Part shown: piece by piece, positions 53,135 to 62,663 of the stretch | Layout: each line of letters begins with the position of its first letter | How positions within the stretch are numbered: the stretch's first letter is position 1 | Source of the DNA: Gemmata sp. | GTDB taxonomy: Bacteria > Planctomycetota > Planctomycetia > Gemmatales > Gemmataceae | Reading direction: 5' to 3' | Assembly (NCBI GenBank): GCA_025055115.1 | Contig: JANWYJ010000088.1 | Span: forward strand, 25,840 to 89,839 | Length of the DNA stretch: 64,000 nucleotides | The notes under the pieces: generated by a model | Told to the model about the DNA's origin: nothing | What the model saw: only the letters and a program-made list of their open reading frames with translations | Databases searched by the model: none | Translations under genes and position numbers: made by a program

Positions 53135-53821
53135 ATGTTTTTCGATCCGATGTACTTTCTGTTTCTGGCCCCCGGGATTCTGCTGGCTTTGTGGGCCCAA
53201 GCCCGCATTCATAGCGCCTATCACCACGCGAGCCGAATTCGGGCCGCCAGCGGTTACACCGGTGCGCAAACGGCCGCGGCATTGCTCCACACGGCTGGCG
53301 TGACGGGTGTTCACATCGAAACGGTACCTGGCCAGATGACCGATCACTACTCCCCAAGTGAAAAAACGCTGCGGCTCAGCCCGGAGGTATACCAAGGGCA
53401 GTCGCTGGCGGCGCTGGGGATTGCCGCCCACGAAGCCGGACACGCGATTCAAGATGCCCAACGTTACAGCCCACTGGTGATCCGCAACCTCATGGTGCCC
53501 TTGGCGATGTTTGGCAGCAATGCGGCTTGGATTCTGCTGATTCTGGGCTTCTCCCTGCAACTGGCGGGGTTGATCTACCTGGGTATCGCGGTTTTCGGAC
53601 TGACGGTGCTGTTTCAGTTGGTGAACTTGCCGGTGGAATTCGATGCCAGCCGCCGGGCACGGCAGATGCTCTTAGCTGGCGGCTTGGTGACGCAGGAAGA
53701 AGATGAGGAAGTGGCGCGCGTTTTGAACGCAGCCGCCATGACTTATGTCGCTGCGACGCTCACCGCGGTGCTGACGCTGCTGTACTTCTTGTTCCGCGCA
53801 GGCGCTTTCAACCGCCGCTAA
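53135..53821 (+). CDS. Membrane zinc metallopeptidase (YugP/Zn_peptidase_2 family)
   Basis: 228 residues. It starts with a membrane helix (MYFLFLAPGILLALWAQ), then has the zinc site AAHEAGHAIQDAQ (HEAGH), a further helix pair near residues 125-165, FDASRRA (third ligand region) and a C-terminal helix. The family is found widely and may degrade membrane or secreted proteins. GAGGGA lies 8 nt upstream of the ATG. It is divergent from the epimerase gene. Confidence 0.92.
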   Translation: MFFDPMYFLFLAPGILLALWAQARIHSAYHHASRIRAASGYTGAQTAAALLHTAGVTGVHIETVPGQMTDHYSPSEKTLRLSPEVYQGQSLAALGIAAHEAGHAIQDAQRYSPLVIRNLMVPLAMFGSNAAWILLILGFSLQLAGLIYLGIAVFGLTVLFQLVNLPVEFDASRRARQMLLAGGLVTQEEDEEVARVLNAAAMTYVAATLTAVLTLLYFLFRAGAFNRR

Positions 53822-53833
53822 ACCCCACAGGCC

Positions 53834-54538
53834 TCACTCCGCGCCCAAATTCTCAAAAAGTGTGGTACCCAGCCGCACGAATGTCGCCCCTTCCTCGACC
53901 GCGACCTCGAAATCGTTACTCATGCCCATCGACAGTTCCGCAAGCGGCCAGCCTGTGCGGCGGCGCAGGGTATCACGAAGTTCGCGCAGCATAACGAAGG
54001 TGGGTCGCGTCGCCTGGGGGTCGGGTTCGTAGGCGGCCATCGTCATCAAGCCGCGAATCTCGACACCGGTGAGGGTCCTGGCGGTATCGCAAACCGCCGG
54101 CACTTCCGCAGGGGCAAAACCCCCTTTGGTCGCCTCACCACTGCAATTGACTTCGATCAACACCGGTACCGGTGTACCACGCTTGCATCCGAACGTGTCG
54201 AGGGCCATGAGCAGCCGCTGGCTATCGACGGAATGAATGCGCTGCACCAGTGGCACGGTACGGTCGAGTTTATTGCGTTGCAAGTGCCCGATGAGGTGCC
54301 AGTTGGCGCCAGGAATAGCCGCCGCCTTCCTCCACAACTCTTGCGGACGATTTTCACCCAGATCGCCAACACCCAGTTCCCAGGCCAGCGTCGCCACGCG
54401 GACGGAAACGGTCTTGGTAACCGCGATGAGAGTAACCGTGGCCGGATCGCGGCCCACACGGGCGCAGGCTGCCGCGATACGGCGGCGCACCGCGGCGATA
54501 CGTTCGGCCAGAAGGTTTTTCAGCTCGGTGTCGGTCAT
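53834..54538 (-). CDS. YggS/PLPBP family pyridoxal phosphate homeostasis protein
   Basis: 234 residues with a single alanine racemase-like barrel. The PLP-binding Lys is in LIAVTKTVSV, and GENRPQELWRK, WHLIGHLQRNK and MGMSNDFEVAVEEGAT are signature motifs of this family. It buffers PLP and guards amino-acid metabolism. It follows the HIT gene by 2 bp, so they are co-transcribed. Confidence 0.95.
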   Translation of the reverse strand: MTDTELKNLLAERIAAVRRRIAAACARVGRDPATVTLIAVTKTVSVRVATLAWELGVGDLGENRPQELWRKAAAIPGANWHLIGHLQRNKLDRTVPLVQRIHSVDSQRLLMALDTFGCKRGTPVPVLIEVNCSGEATKGGFAPAEVPAVCDTARTLTGVEIRGLMTMAAYEPDPQATRPTFVMLRELRDTLRRRTGWPLAELSMGMSNDFEVAVEEGATFVRLGTTLFENLGAE

Positions 54539-54540
54539 AG

Positions 54541-54885
54541 TCAGCCAGGCGGCCAGGTCAGGTCACGACCGCCCAGCAAATGATAGTGCAAGTGCGGGAC
54601 GGTTTGCCCCCCCTGTTCCTTGCAGTTCACCACCAGGCGGTAGCCTTTCGTTAGCCCCAAATCGTGCGCCAACTTGACCGCGACCAATTGCAGGTGCCCC
54701 AGCAACGCCTGATCGGCCGCGGTCGCATCATCGAGAGTGCGAATTTCCTTCTTGGGAATAATTAACACATGCACCGGAGCTTGGGGCTTGATATCGTGAA
54801 ACGCCAGGCACAGTTCGTCTTCGTGAACGATTTTCGCCGGAAGCGAGCGATCGAGGATTTTCAGGAAGATATTCTCGGTCATCAT
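54541..54885 (-). CDS. HIT family nucleotide-binding hydrolase (HINT-like)
   Basis: 114 residues. The protein starts MMTENIFLKILDRSLPAKIV and ends with the histidine triad VPHLHYHLLGGRDL. HINT-type enzymes hydrolyse AMP-lysine or AMP-amines. Its stop is 2 bp before the YggS start. It is divergent from the RNase HII-like gene. Confidence 0.95.
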   Translation of the reverse strand: MMTENIFLKILDRSLPAKIVHEDELCLAFHDIKPQAPVHVLIIPKKEIRTLDDATAADQALLGHLQLVAVKLAHDLGLTKGYRLVVNCKEQGGQTVPHLHYHLLGGRDLTWPPG

Positions 54886-54973
54886 GTCGGGTTCCTCCGG
54901 GGGGCGGTTGCAGTTACCATAGTCGCCGCGGTTCGCCCCCCCAAGCCCCCTGGTCGCAAAAGAAGGTTGGCCT

Positions 54974-55909
54974 ATGCCGTGGGTGATTGGAATCGACGAA
55001 GCGGGTTATGGTCCCTCTCTGGGTCCGTTGGTGCAAGCAGCGGTTGCCTGGCCGTTGCCCGAGGGTGACCTGGCGGGTTGGACCACCCTCCAGCGGGTGG
55101 TGCGCCGCCGGCACGAGAAACGCGATCACCGGCTTCTGATCGACGATTCCAAGAAAGTCTACGCCCACGGCGGTTTAGCGGCCCTCGAAGAGGGTGTGTG
55201 GGCGCTCTGGGGTCAATCCGCGGCCACCTTGTCCGCATTGATCGGCCCTGAGGCATCGCCAGAAAATCCCGAGGGGTTCGCCGAGCCGTGGTTCGATCCT
55301 GGCGAGCGGCTACCCACCGTCATTGATGGCGCTGGCGCCTGGGCCGCAACCGCACCATTTCGGGACGCCATCGGCCAGCGCTGGGCCAGTGCCATTCGCC
55401 TCGTCACAACCGCCGCGTTCAACCGGATCGTGACGGAAGCCGGGACAAAAGCCGCTGTTTTGAGCCGCGGCTGGATCACGTTGCTAGACGCGGTGATGCG
55501 CCAACTGCCGCACGACGACGAACCAGTTCACGTCATCAGCGATAAACACGGTGGGCGGAACTACTACGCCGCCTTGGTGCAACAGGCCTTTCCCGATCGC
55601 GGCGTCGCTACGGAGATGGAATCGGCTGCGGAAAGCCGCTATCGTGTGGATAGCCGGACGCGGGTGATAACGATCACCTTCCGACCCCGAGCTGATGGCG
55701 ACAGTGTGACCGTCGCCTTGGCTTCGATGCTGTGCAAATATCTGCGGGAAGTCTGCATGCGCCAATTCAACCGGTATTGGCTGGAGCGCGTGCCCGGGCT
55801 TCGGCCCACCGCCGGCTACCCAGTCGATGCCCAGCGGTTCTTCGCGGAAATTCAACCAGCCCTGGAGAAACTCGGCCTCACACGCGATCACATATGGCGA
55901 CAGAAATGA
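54974..55909 (+). CDS. Divergent RNase HII-like protein
   Basis: 311 residues, longer than RNase HII (about 200). It starts VIGIDEAGYGPSLGPLV, close to RNase HII's DEAGRGPLAGPVV, with Asp8 and Glu9 as the first two catalytic acids. DDSKKV follows as in RNase HII, then a ~90-residue insertion, VISDKHGGRNYY (third acid) and ASMLCKYLREVCM (RNase HII has ASILAKVxRD; here Glu replaces the fourth Asp). It probably cleaves RNA in RNA-DNA hybrids, or is a relative with changed substrate. It is alone on its strand. Confidence 0.7.
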   Translation: MPWVIGIDEAGYGPSLGPLVQAAVAWPLPEGDLAGWTTLQRVVRRRHEKRDHRLLIDDSKKVYAHGGLAALEEGVWALWGQSAATLSALIGPEASPENPEGFAEPWFDPGERLPTVIDGAGAWAATAPFRDAIGQRWASAIRLVTTAAFNRIVTEAGTKAAVLSRGWITLLDAVMRQLPHDDEPVHVISDKHGGRNYYAALVQQAFPDRGVATEMESAAESRYRVDSRTRVITITFRPRADGDSVTVALASMLCKYLREVCMRQFNRYWLERVPGLRPTAGYPVDAQRFFAEIQPALEKLGLTRDHIWRQK

Positions 55910-56007
55910 GCATGGCCCCGGCTTCCGGCGCTGCCGCCGTGCCGTGGCTTGAAGCTCAATCCCCGGGATCAACCAACCACCCAAGGCGAGTTCAGCCGTG
56001 AACGGTC

Positions 56008-58086
56008 CTACTTCTTCTCCTTCTTCGGTTCGTCATTTTTCGGCTCAGCCTTCTTCGGCTCAACCACCTCCAGTAGCACAGGCGGTGGAGTGATAGCATA
56101 ATCCTTTCCGGCGATTTTGGTCGTGGCCCGGAAGACAACCGGTGATGGCCCGACCGCGGCATTGCCTGCCACCGTGAGAGGGAACTCGGCCTTCGTTTGC
56201 CCTTTGGCGAGGGGTTTGGCCGCTGCCGTGATGTTCGGCGGCAAATAGAGCGGCGTGAGTGTGATGTCGCCATCGGCGCCTGTGTCGCGCGTGGCGGTGA
56301 TGGTGACTTGGCTGGCCTTGCCCTTTTCAACCACCAACGGCTGGGCTGCGAGCGTCAGGGTCAGGGGGGGTTGGGCCAACACCGCTACGGCACACTCGCT
56401 GATCAAATTCCACGGTGGGTTGGGCATTCCGCCCCAATTCGCTTTGGCCAAATCCACATACGAGCCGAGGCGAACAATCTCCGCGCCGTCCACCACCGCA
56501 CGGCCCTTCACCCAGAAGGAATACCCTCCCGGCTTCGTTCCGTCCTTGACCGTCAGCGGAAGAAATGTGAAGGTCTGGCCGGCTGGAAGCGTCACCGAAC
56601 CGCTGACCACGTTATCGTTGTCGAAAACGCTCAATTCGACGGGTCCGGTGAAGCCATTGAGCCGATTCACGGTGGCCATCACTGCCGTTCCACCACCGGC
56701 GATCGCTTCATAGCGATCGAGGGCCAGCGCGAGGGTGAAATCGGCCCGCGCCGGGGTGATGGCAAGATGGTAAATCTCGTGGGGTCCGTGCAGGTAATTG
56801 AGATGTTCACAGGCGAGAACGTAATCGCCATCGGCAGCGGGGGTGAACTCGAAGCGGTTGTTGGCGGCCGCCGGGTTGCTGGTGGCCACGGGCATGCCTT
56901 TCGCATCGAGAACGCGGACAAAGACTTCCGCCGGGGAGTTCACTTCGTAGGTCAAGACGTTGACAACCAGCTTCTCCCCTTTTTTGGCCCGAATGCGGAA
57001 ATGATCGACATCTTTCGGCTTGTCGAACTTCGCCGAAACCCCACCGGGAACCGGGAGGGGATTGGCTTGGTCGGGTTGGTCGTTCGGTTCCTGCTCGGTC
57101 AACTCCGGCCATTCGGAAATTCGCACCAGAACCGGCCAGCCGGGAAGCCCCTGTGGCTCTCGGCGGGGAATAACCGGGATGGCGGTGGTTTCGAGACCTC
57201 TTGGGGGTGTGACGGGGATCGGCGGTAGCTGGTCCGGCCCGGCAAAGCCAACGGTGGCGGGTTTGTCCGCGCTGATCGCCAGGGGGAAGGCGGTGGTCGC
57301 GGCGGGGAAGTCACCGATGCGCAAGCGATAGGCGAAGTCGGCCCCGCCGCGGTAGGTGGTATCCCGCACTTCGACGAGGATTTCCCCGGCTTCGCGGAAG
57401 GTGTGGGTGAGCCGGCAATCGCCTTGCAAACCGGGTGTATCGTCAGCATACAGTTCGATGAGTTCGCGTTGGGTTTTGGCGTCGTGCAGAACAATGATCG
57501 GGTCGAGAGGCGAGCCGATACGCCGGGCCAGCACCTCGAAGGTGAGGCGTTGGTTGGCAGCCACTTTCAGCTGATAAAAGTCCGATGTTTCATTGGCGAT
57601 CGTGCCACTCACAACGCAGGGGATGGTCACCGCCTGCGCTGTGGCCTTCGTGCGATTGTTGCCCCGGGAGGCGACCGGCGGTAGAACATCGACCACAAAC
57701 GGACGCGCATTCGAGATTCCTTGCTGGGTAGCCACCCGCAGCGAATACAATCCGATCGGGCACTTCTCATCGACTTTCACTTTGACTCGCAGTTGGCCGG
57801 CGTCGGTGCCGTTTTTGTTATCGCTGGGAATACTGACGGTGGCGGGGGCGTTGAGCAAGATCGCCGTGGGTCCAGCGAGATTGGTACCGGTGAGCGTCAG
57901 TTCGACTTCCGTTCCGGGCTTGGCTCCCAGATGCGCAAGAGTGGTGAGGGTGGGGGCTTGCGGAGCCGCCACGACGGCGGGAGCTTTCGGCTGCGCCCGG
58001 GCATCGCGTGCGTCAAACGAAACCACAAGGACGACACCACCCACAAAGCCCAGAAACGCTATCATCCAAACCATCGCGCGCGACAT
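56008..58086 (-). CDS. Large exported protein with Ig-like and pre-peptidase C-terminal domains
   Basis: 692 residues with a signal peptide (WMIAFLGFVGGVVLVVSFDA). The N-terminal domain has TLAHLGAKPGTEVELTLTGTNLAGPTAILL, typical of IPT/Ig-like planctomycete proteins. The following repeats (RLTFEVLARRIGSPLDPIIVLHDAKTQREL, and DKPKDVDHFRIRAKKGEKLVVNVL) are pre-peptidase C-terminal type. The C-terminus is KKAEPKNDEPKKEKK, a lysine-rich tail. No catalytic site is seen. It probably acts in the periplasm or envelope as a binding or structural protein. Confidence 0.75.
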   Translation of the reverse strand: MSRAMVWMIAFLGFVGGVVLVVSFDARDARAQPKAPAVVAAPQAPTLTTLAHLGAKPGTEVELTLTGTNLAGPTAILLNAPATVSIPSDNKNGTDAGQLRVKVKVDEKCPIGLYSLRVATQQGISNARPFVVDVLPPVASRGNNRTKATAQAVTIPCVVSGTIANETSDFYQLKVAANQRLTFEVLARRIGSPLDPIIVLHDAKTQRELIELYADDTPGLQGDCRLTHTFREAGEILVEVRDTTYRGGADFAYRLRIGDFPAATTAFPLAISADKPATVGFAGPDQLPPIPVTPPRGLETTAIPVIPRREPQGLPGWPVLVRISEWPELTEQEPNDQPDQANPLPVPGGVSAKFDKPKDVDHFRIRAKKGEKLVVNVLTYEVNSPAEVFVRVLDAKGMPVATSNPAAANNRFEFTPAADGDYVLACEHLNYLHGPHEIYHLAITPARADFTLALALDRYEAIAGGGTAVMATVNRLNGFTGPVELSVFDNDNVVSGSVTLPAGQTFTFLPLTVKDGTKPGGYSFWVKGRAVVDGAEIVRLGSYVDLAKANWGGMPNPPWNLISECAVAVLAQPPLTLTLAAQPLVVEKGKASQVTITATRDTGADGDITLTPLYLPPNITAAAKPLAKGQTKAEFPLTVAGNAAVGPSPVVFRATTKIAGKDYAITPPPVLLEVVEPKKAEPKNDEPKKEKK

Positions 58087-58196
58087 GCCACAACCTCTAC
58101 TGGGGAGTGATTCTGGCGGGATGTGCCCGATGATACCGCGAAATGGCCTTTTCGACTAGGTTCTGGAGAAGGGGATTCTTCTGTGGACAAAGCGTC

Positions 58197-58242
58197 GCCC
58201 GCTGGCTTTCAACACCCTCCGAACAGCCTTCGGCCAGCGGGC
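58197..58242. terminator. Stem-loop between the DUF420 gene and the large exported protein gene
   Basis: GCCCGCTGG at 58197-58205 pairs perfectly with CCAGCGGGC at 58234-58242 around a 28-nt loop. It is in the 233-bp gap between two minus-strand genes. The loop is long and no T-tract follows, so a weak terminator or an attenuator is possible. Confidence 0.35.
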
Positions 58243-58319
58243 AGTCCCGAAGGCCAACGAGCGTCCAGAGGGTTTCCACCGCTGCCGTTGCCAACGAAAC
58301 GGCCCTGGAACGCACGGAA

Positions 58320-58763
58320 TTACCGCGTGGCGACCTCGTGGATTGCCACGGATGGATTCAGCGAACCGGGCAAGTACCCGACTCCCGTCACCACGGTTCC
58401 CGTCCACAGAATGAGGAACAACCCGGACAGGGCCCGATGCGTGGCCCGATGTCGGAATCGCCCCGTATACATCATGACGGCCAGAATGACGGTGGCGGGA
58501 ACCGAAAAGCACAAATGGATCAACAGCGGACGACGATAAGGGCCAGCCGGATCGAAGAACTCGGCCGAGAGGTGGGGCCAGACGATCCGGACCACCACTT
58601 CTAATCCCAACACGGTGATCACGGCCAGCAGAAAGAAAATGGTGTTGAGTTTCCCGTGGAGCGTGCGTCGGCCCAGCGCCAGAGCGATGAGAGACGCGAC
58701 CAGTAAGGCCGTCACGGCCAGCACGGCCCCTTGCAAAAGGGCCACCAGAAGCGGAGCGGTCAT
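58320..58763 (-). CDS. DUF420 membrane protein
   Basis: 147 residues with four hydrophobic helices. It starts MTAPLLVALLQGAVLAVTALL and has LNTIFFLLAVITVLGLEVVVRIVWPHLS and LLIHLCFSVPATVILAVMMYTG, typical of DUF420. Members often accompany cytochrome oxidase genes; here it is downstream of a chemotaxis operon. I choose the ATG at 58763 because the longer frame has GC-rich, non-membrane sequence; GGAGGAAGGAA precedes it. Confidence 0.85.
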   Translation of the reverse strand: MTAPLLVALLQGAVLAVTALLVASLIALALGRRTLHGKLNTIFFLLAVITVLGLEVVVRIVWPHLSAEFFDPAGPYRRPLLIHLCFSVPATVILAVMMYTGRFRHRATHRALSGLFLILWTGTVVTGVGYLPGSLNPSVAIHEVATR

Positions 58764-58816
58764 GGTATTGTTCCTTCCTCCGGGGCGATACCGTCGTGGG
58801 CGATGGTAATAGTCTG

Positions 58817-59338
58817 TTAGGTATTCGTTTGTCCTGGCGGCCCTGCGGTGATCGGAGCTTTGACGAGTTGCACCCAGAACACACCATCGGGGCTGGTGAA
58901 GGCCATCCGAGTGGTCGCAGCCCCGGAGGGCACCAGCAGTGATAGATTCGCCCCGCGGACTACGGTGGGCAGTGACATCTGGGCGCGAAGCCCGTGGCGG
59001 TCGAGCCGGGCACAAATCCCGCCGGCGATCACATTGACCACCTCTCCAACCAGGTCTCCCAGATCGGCGCTGTCAGCCGGAATTTCAAAGCCCGCGAACG
59101 CTTTAGCCAATGCCACTGCCGCCGTCGCCGGGAAAATCATGGAAAACGCCCACGCCACGTCGCCCACAAACGAGATCGTACTCATGATCTCGCCTTCCGG
59201 AGGATCATGGGTCGCCAGTGTGAGTTCTTGCGACTGCAACCCACAGAAGGATTGGAAGAACTCGGTGGTCGCGTCACGCGCGGCCGTACTGATGACCGCC
59301 GGAAACGGAGCCGCAGTGGGGGTGAGGAGTGGAGCCAT
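58817..59338 (-). CDS. CheX-like chemotaxis phosphatase
   Basis: 173 residues. The central DLGDLVGEVVNVIAGG contains the E-x-x-N pair of the CheX/CheC family, which dephosphorylates CheY-P. It follows cheY at a 62-bp distance on the same strand. Start at the ATG at 59338. Only one E-x-x-N motif is present, as in CheX. Confidence 0.78.
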   Translation of the reverse strand: MAPLLTPTAAPFPAVISTAARDATTEFFQSFCGLQSQELTLATHDPPEGEIMSTISFVGDVAWAFSMIFPATAAVALAKAFAGFEIPADSADLGDLVGEVVNVIAGGICARLDRHGLRAQMSLPTVVRGANLSLLVPSGAATTRMAFTSPDGVFWVQLVKAPITAGPPGQTNT

Positions 59339-59400
59339 CGTTGGAGGATGCCAGGCCAAGCGGGGATAGACAAAAAATCAACACCTTATTGCACGACGGG

Positions 59401-59844
59401 CTATCCAAACAAGCGGGAGAAGAACCCTTCCTTCGTCGGGGTGGCCGCCTTGGCGCTGAGAACCTTGTTGATGACCCGTTCGAGTTTCATGCGCATGTCG
59501 TCGTGGGTGAACGGTTTGCAGATGTAGGCATCGGCTCCGGCTTGCGCAAGAGCTTCCTCAATTTTGGTGACAGTCTGTTCGCTGGTGACCATGACCATCG
59601 GGACGTGGAACGCATCGCCGCGAGCGCGGGCCTTGCGGATGAATTCCACTCCCGTCATGTTGGGCATGTTCCAATCGACAAAGCAAATGTCGATGGCCGC
59701 GGGGCTGAACTTGGTCAACGCATCGGCACCGTCGACAGCTTCGACAAACTCAAACTGGGCCAAGCGGGCTTTGCGGAGGGCGTTCATGACCATATTGCGC
59801 ATGACATTCGAATCGTCGATCACCAAAGCACGTAATGTACTCAT
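59401..59844 (-). CDS. CheY-type single-domain response regulator
   Basis: 147 residues. VIDDSNVMR gives the acid pair, the phospho-acceptor is in CFVDWNMPNMTG, VMVTSEQT has the Thr, and ICKPFTHDD the Lys. A ~20-residue tail, AATPTKEGFFSRLFG, follows the domain. The protein probably carries the chemotaxis signal to the motor. It starts at an ATG. Confidence 0.92.
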   Translation of the reverse strand: MSTLRALVIDDSNVMRNMVMNALRKARLAQFEFVEAVDGADALTKFSPAAIDICFVDWNMPNMTGVEFIRKARARGDAFHVPMVMVTSEQTVTKIEEALAQAGADAYICKPFTHDDMRMKLERVINKVLSAKAATPTKEGFFSRLFG

Positions 59845-60057
59845 CGTCTTCTCCTCAATTTTCCATGCGAGCTAACGAACATGAGGTTCTACTTGCGATA
59901 AACCTAGTTGATAAATCGCTGGCGTGTCGAGTGCTCCCCAGAATTCGGGCATTTTTCGGCACCGTCGCGGTCCTGGTGGGAGACTTCATTGGGCCACCTG
60001 ACCTGGCATCACCGGGACGCCGAAGGCAACTCTCCGTCGCGTTTCTCGTGGGCGACA

Positions 60058-61089
60058 TCATTTGGCCGCGGCCAGTTGCAACAGCGCCTGGGGGATGCGC
60101 TCCAGGGGTAACACCTGTTCGGCTGCGCCGCGTGCAATCGCTTCTTTCGGCATGCCAAAGACCACACAGGTACTTTCGTCTTGCGCGATGGTCCGGGCAC
60201 CGGCCCGACGCATCGCCAGCAGGCCGTTGGCGCCATCGTCGCCCATGCCGGTCAGGATGGCCCCGACCGCATTGGCCCCCAACTGCTGGGCGCAGGAATC
60301 GAACAGGACATCCACGGACGGGCGGTGCCGGTTGACCGGCGGGCCATTCTGCACGCGGGCCACGACTGTCGCCCCACTCCGCCCAACACGCAGATGAAAA
60401 TTCCCCGGCGCGATGAGGGCATGCCCGGGCAGGACCCGATCGTGGTCTTTCGCTTCGGTCACGCGGATGGCACAATTTTTGTCGAGGCGGGCGGCGAAGG
60501 ATTTCGTGAATCCTTCCGGCATATGAATCACCGCGACAACGCCGGGAGAATCCGCGGGCAATGCTCCCAGTACGCTGGCAATCGCTTCGCAACCGCCGGT
60601 GGAAGCGCCGATGGCGATCACTTTGTGCGTGGTGGAAAAACCCCACGAGGCGATCCGGGGGCGGCTGGAGGCGGTACGGGGCTTCGGGCGTGCCCGGGCC
60701 GCGGCTTTCACCTTGGCGATGATCTCACTGGCCTGCGCCATGGTACCGCTGATGAGGTCCAGTTTCGGTTTAGTAACGAAATCGACGGCTCCCAACTCCA
60801 AGGCGCGAAAGGTGGTTTCACTATTCTGTTCGGTCAGCGACGAGACCATCACCACCGGCAGCGGCCGATGGGCCAACAATTTCTCCAGAAACGTCAAACC
60901 ATCCATGCGAGGCATCTCGACATCGAGCGTCAGCACATCCGGGTGGGTTTGCTGGATTTTGTCCCAGGCGACATAGGGGTTGGGGGCGGTGCCCACCACT
61001 TCGAGATCGGCATCGGCAGACAGCAGATCCGTCAATAACTGACGCATCAGTGCGGAGTCGTCGACGATCAATACTTTCGTCTTGCTCAC
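60058..61089 (-). CDS. cheB: Chemotaxis protein-glutamate methylesterase CheB
   Basis: 343 residues. A receiver domain ([33 protein letters not shown]) is joined by a linker to the methylesterase domain with [12 protein letters not shown] (catalytic Ser), [16 protein letters not shown] (His), and [12 protein letters not shown] (Asp). It removes methyl groups from receptor glutamates when phosphorylated. It starts 12 bp after cheRD. Confidence 0.96.
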   Translation of the reverse strand: MSKTKVLIVDDSALMRQLLTDLLSADADLEVVGTAPNPYVAWDKIQQTHPDVLTLDVEMPRMDGLTFLEKLLAHRPLPVVMVSSLTEQNSETTFRALELGAVDFVTKPKLDLISGTMAQASEIIAKVKAAARARPKPRTASSRPRIASWGFSTTHKVIAIGASTGGCEAIASVLGALPADSPGVVAVIHMPEGFTKSFAARLDKNCAIRVTEAKDHDRVLPGHALIAPGNFHLRVGRSGATVVARVQNGPPVNRHRPSVDVLFDSCAQQLGANAVGAILTGMGDDGANGLLAMRRAGARTIAQDESTCVVFGMPKEAIARGAAEQVLPLERIPQALLQLAAAK

Positions 61090-61101
61090 CCCTCGCCTCC
61101 C

Positions 61102-62580
61102 TCAAAACAGTGTGATCCGATCGTCCGCAGGAGCGGCGACTTGTGTCTGGAGCTGCCGACCGAATTCTTCTTCCTTACGGAGCAGGTCGGTCAGGTCGGA
61201 TGGGGCCAGCGGTTTGGCCCAGGCCTGGCCCGTATCGGGCCGGAAACGCACGATCAAGCCGCGGGTTCCGCCCAGACACTGGGCCTCGATCGGGATGCCT
61301 TCGGTGGCCAGAAACTTCTGAACAAACGCGCTATTGCGGGCCCCGATATTGAGACGTTCCGAGGTCACAGGCAGCACTTTGGCCCCGCCGAAGACTTTCG
61401 CCCGGAGCCGGTGTCGCTCCCCTCCTTGCTTCATGATGGCCGTGATCAGCATTTCCATAGCGTGAACGCCATAACGGGTGTTGGTGCCCTCATCGGAACT
61501 GCCTGGCAACGAGAAGTGGTTCATACCGCCGATACCCGCTTCGGGATCGTATAAACACGCCGAAACGCAGGACCCGAGAAGCGTTTTGAGAATCGCGGGT
61601 TGGCTTGCCGTCTTGACGTCGCCCAAAATGAGGCTGTATTCGGGAAGGCTGGGCGGGATTGGCCGTGCCGGCACTGTGACGCTCGGGGCGGGCGTGTCGT
61701 GGGGGCAGCGCCATTGGTAGACCGTTCCCCCCAAGGGACGATAGCGTTCAGCGAGCCAGTGAATATTTTCGGAATGCCCCAGGAAGAGATAGCCACCTGG
61801 GGTCAGATAGTGTGTGAAGCGTTCCAGAATGCGGCTTTGCGTGGGTCGATCAAAGTAAATCAGCACATTGCGGCAAAAAATCACATCGAAGGTCGTGCGG
61901 ATGGGCCAATGATCATCCGTCAAATTGATTTGGCGGAATTTCACTCGATGGCGCAACTCGGGTTTGACGGCCACCTGCCCCTGTTTGGCCCCGTAGCCGC
62001 GGAGGAAGTATTTTCTCCGCCACGCTTCGGGCACAGGGGCGATCCGCTCCGCAGGGTAAATTCCTTGCTGGGCTTTGGCCAAGACGTCGGTATCGATATC
62101 GGAGGCCAGAATCTCGGTATCCCATCCTTGCGAGCGCGGGCAATGTTCAGCCAAGATCATCGCCAAAGTGTAGGGTTCTTCGCCTGTGGAACAGGCACAA
62201 CTCCAGATGCGGAGCCGGCGAACCTGGCGGGTTTGTAACGTGGCGATGATCGGGTCGCGGAGGAAGTCGAAGTGATGGGGTTCGCGGAAAAAATCCGTCT
62301 TATTAGTTGTCAGGCAGTTAATAAATTGTTGACGTTCTTGTAATCCCAGGGAGTCATCCTGCAACAGTTGATAATATTCCCTGAAGGAATGAAGTCCGTG
62401 ATGCCGCAAGCGTTTCGCTAAGCGGGCACAGACCATGTTGCGTTTCGCTGGGCTTAGGGAAATGCCGGTCCATTCATACAGGAGGTCGCGAATCGCGTGG
62501 AATTCCGCGTCGCAAAGAGGCGGCCCCCCGAATCCGGCAGCATCGTCGGCATCCGCTGGTTGTTTCACGATTTCCATCAT
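61102..62580 (-). CDS. CheR-CheD fusion: methyltransferase and receptor deamidase
   Basis: 492 residues with two chemotaxis enzymes. Residues 20-290 are CheR: LTTNKTDFFREPHHF, RIWSCACSTGEEPYTLAM (SAM site), DVIFCRNVLIYFD and GGYLFLGHSENI. After a Pro-rich linker (about residues 298-312), residues 320-460 match CheD, with TLLGSCVSACLYDPEAGIGGMNHF, where Cys and His are catalytic. CheR methylates receptors; CheD deamidates them. The fusion would place both reactions on one chain. It overlaps neither neighbour (12 bp to cheB; 83 bp to the MCP gene). Confidence 0.92.
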   Translation of the reverse strand: MMEIVKQPADADDAAGFGGPPLCDAEFHAIRDLLYEWTGISLSPAKRNMVCARLAKRLRHHGLHSFREYYQLLQDDSLGLQERQQFINCLTTNKTDFFREPHHFDFLRDPIIATLQTRQVRRLRIWSCACSTGEEPYTLAMILAEHCPRSQGWDTEILASDIDTDVLAKAQQGIYPAERIAPVPEAWRRKYFLRGYGAKQGQVAVKPELRHRVKFRQINLTDDHWPIRTTFDVIFCRNVLIYFDRPTQSRILERFTHYLTPGGYLFLGHSENIHWLAERYRPLGGTVYQWRCPHDTPAPSVTVPARPIPPSLPEYSLILGDVKTASQPAILKTLLGSCVSACLYDPEAGIGGMNHFSLPGSSDEGTNTRYGVHAMEMLITAIMKQGGERHRLRAKVFGGAKVLPVTSERLNIGARNSAFVQKFLATEGIPIEAQCLGGTRGLIVRFRPDTGQAWAKPLAPSDLTDLLRKEEEFGRQLQTQVAAPADDRITLF

Positions 62581-62663
62581 GCCAAGGGAGGTGTTGCGGG
62601 GTTGTCAGTCGGTGAGCGCGGAGCGATCGCACAAGATCGCTCCGCGAGCCGGCGTTGGATCGA

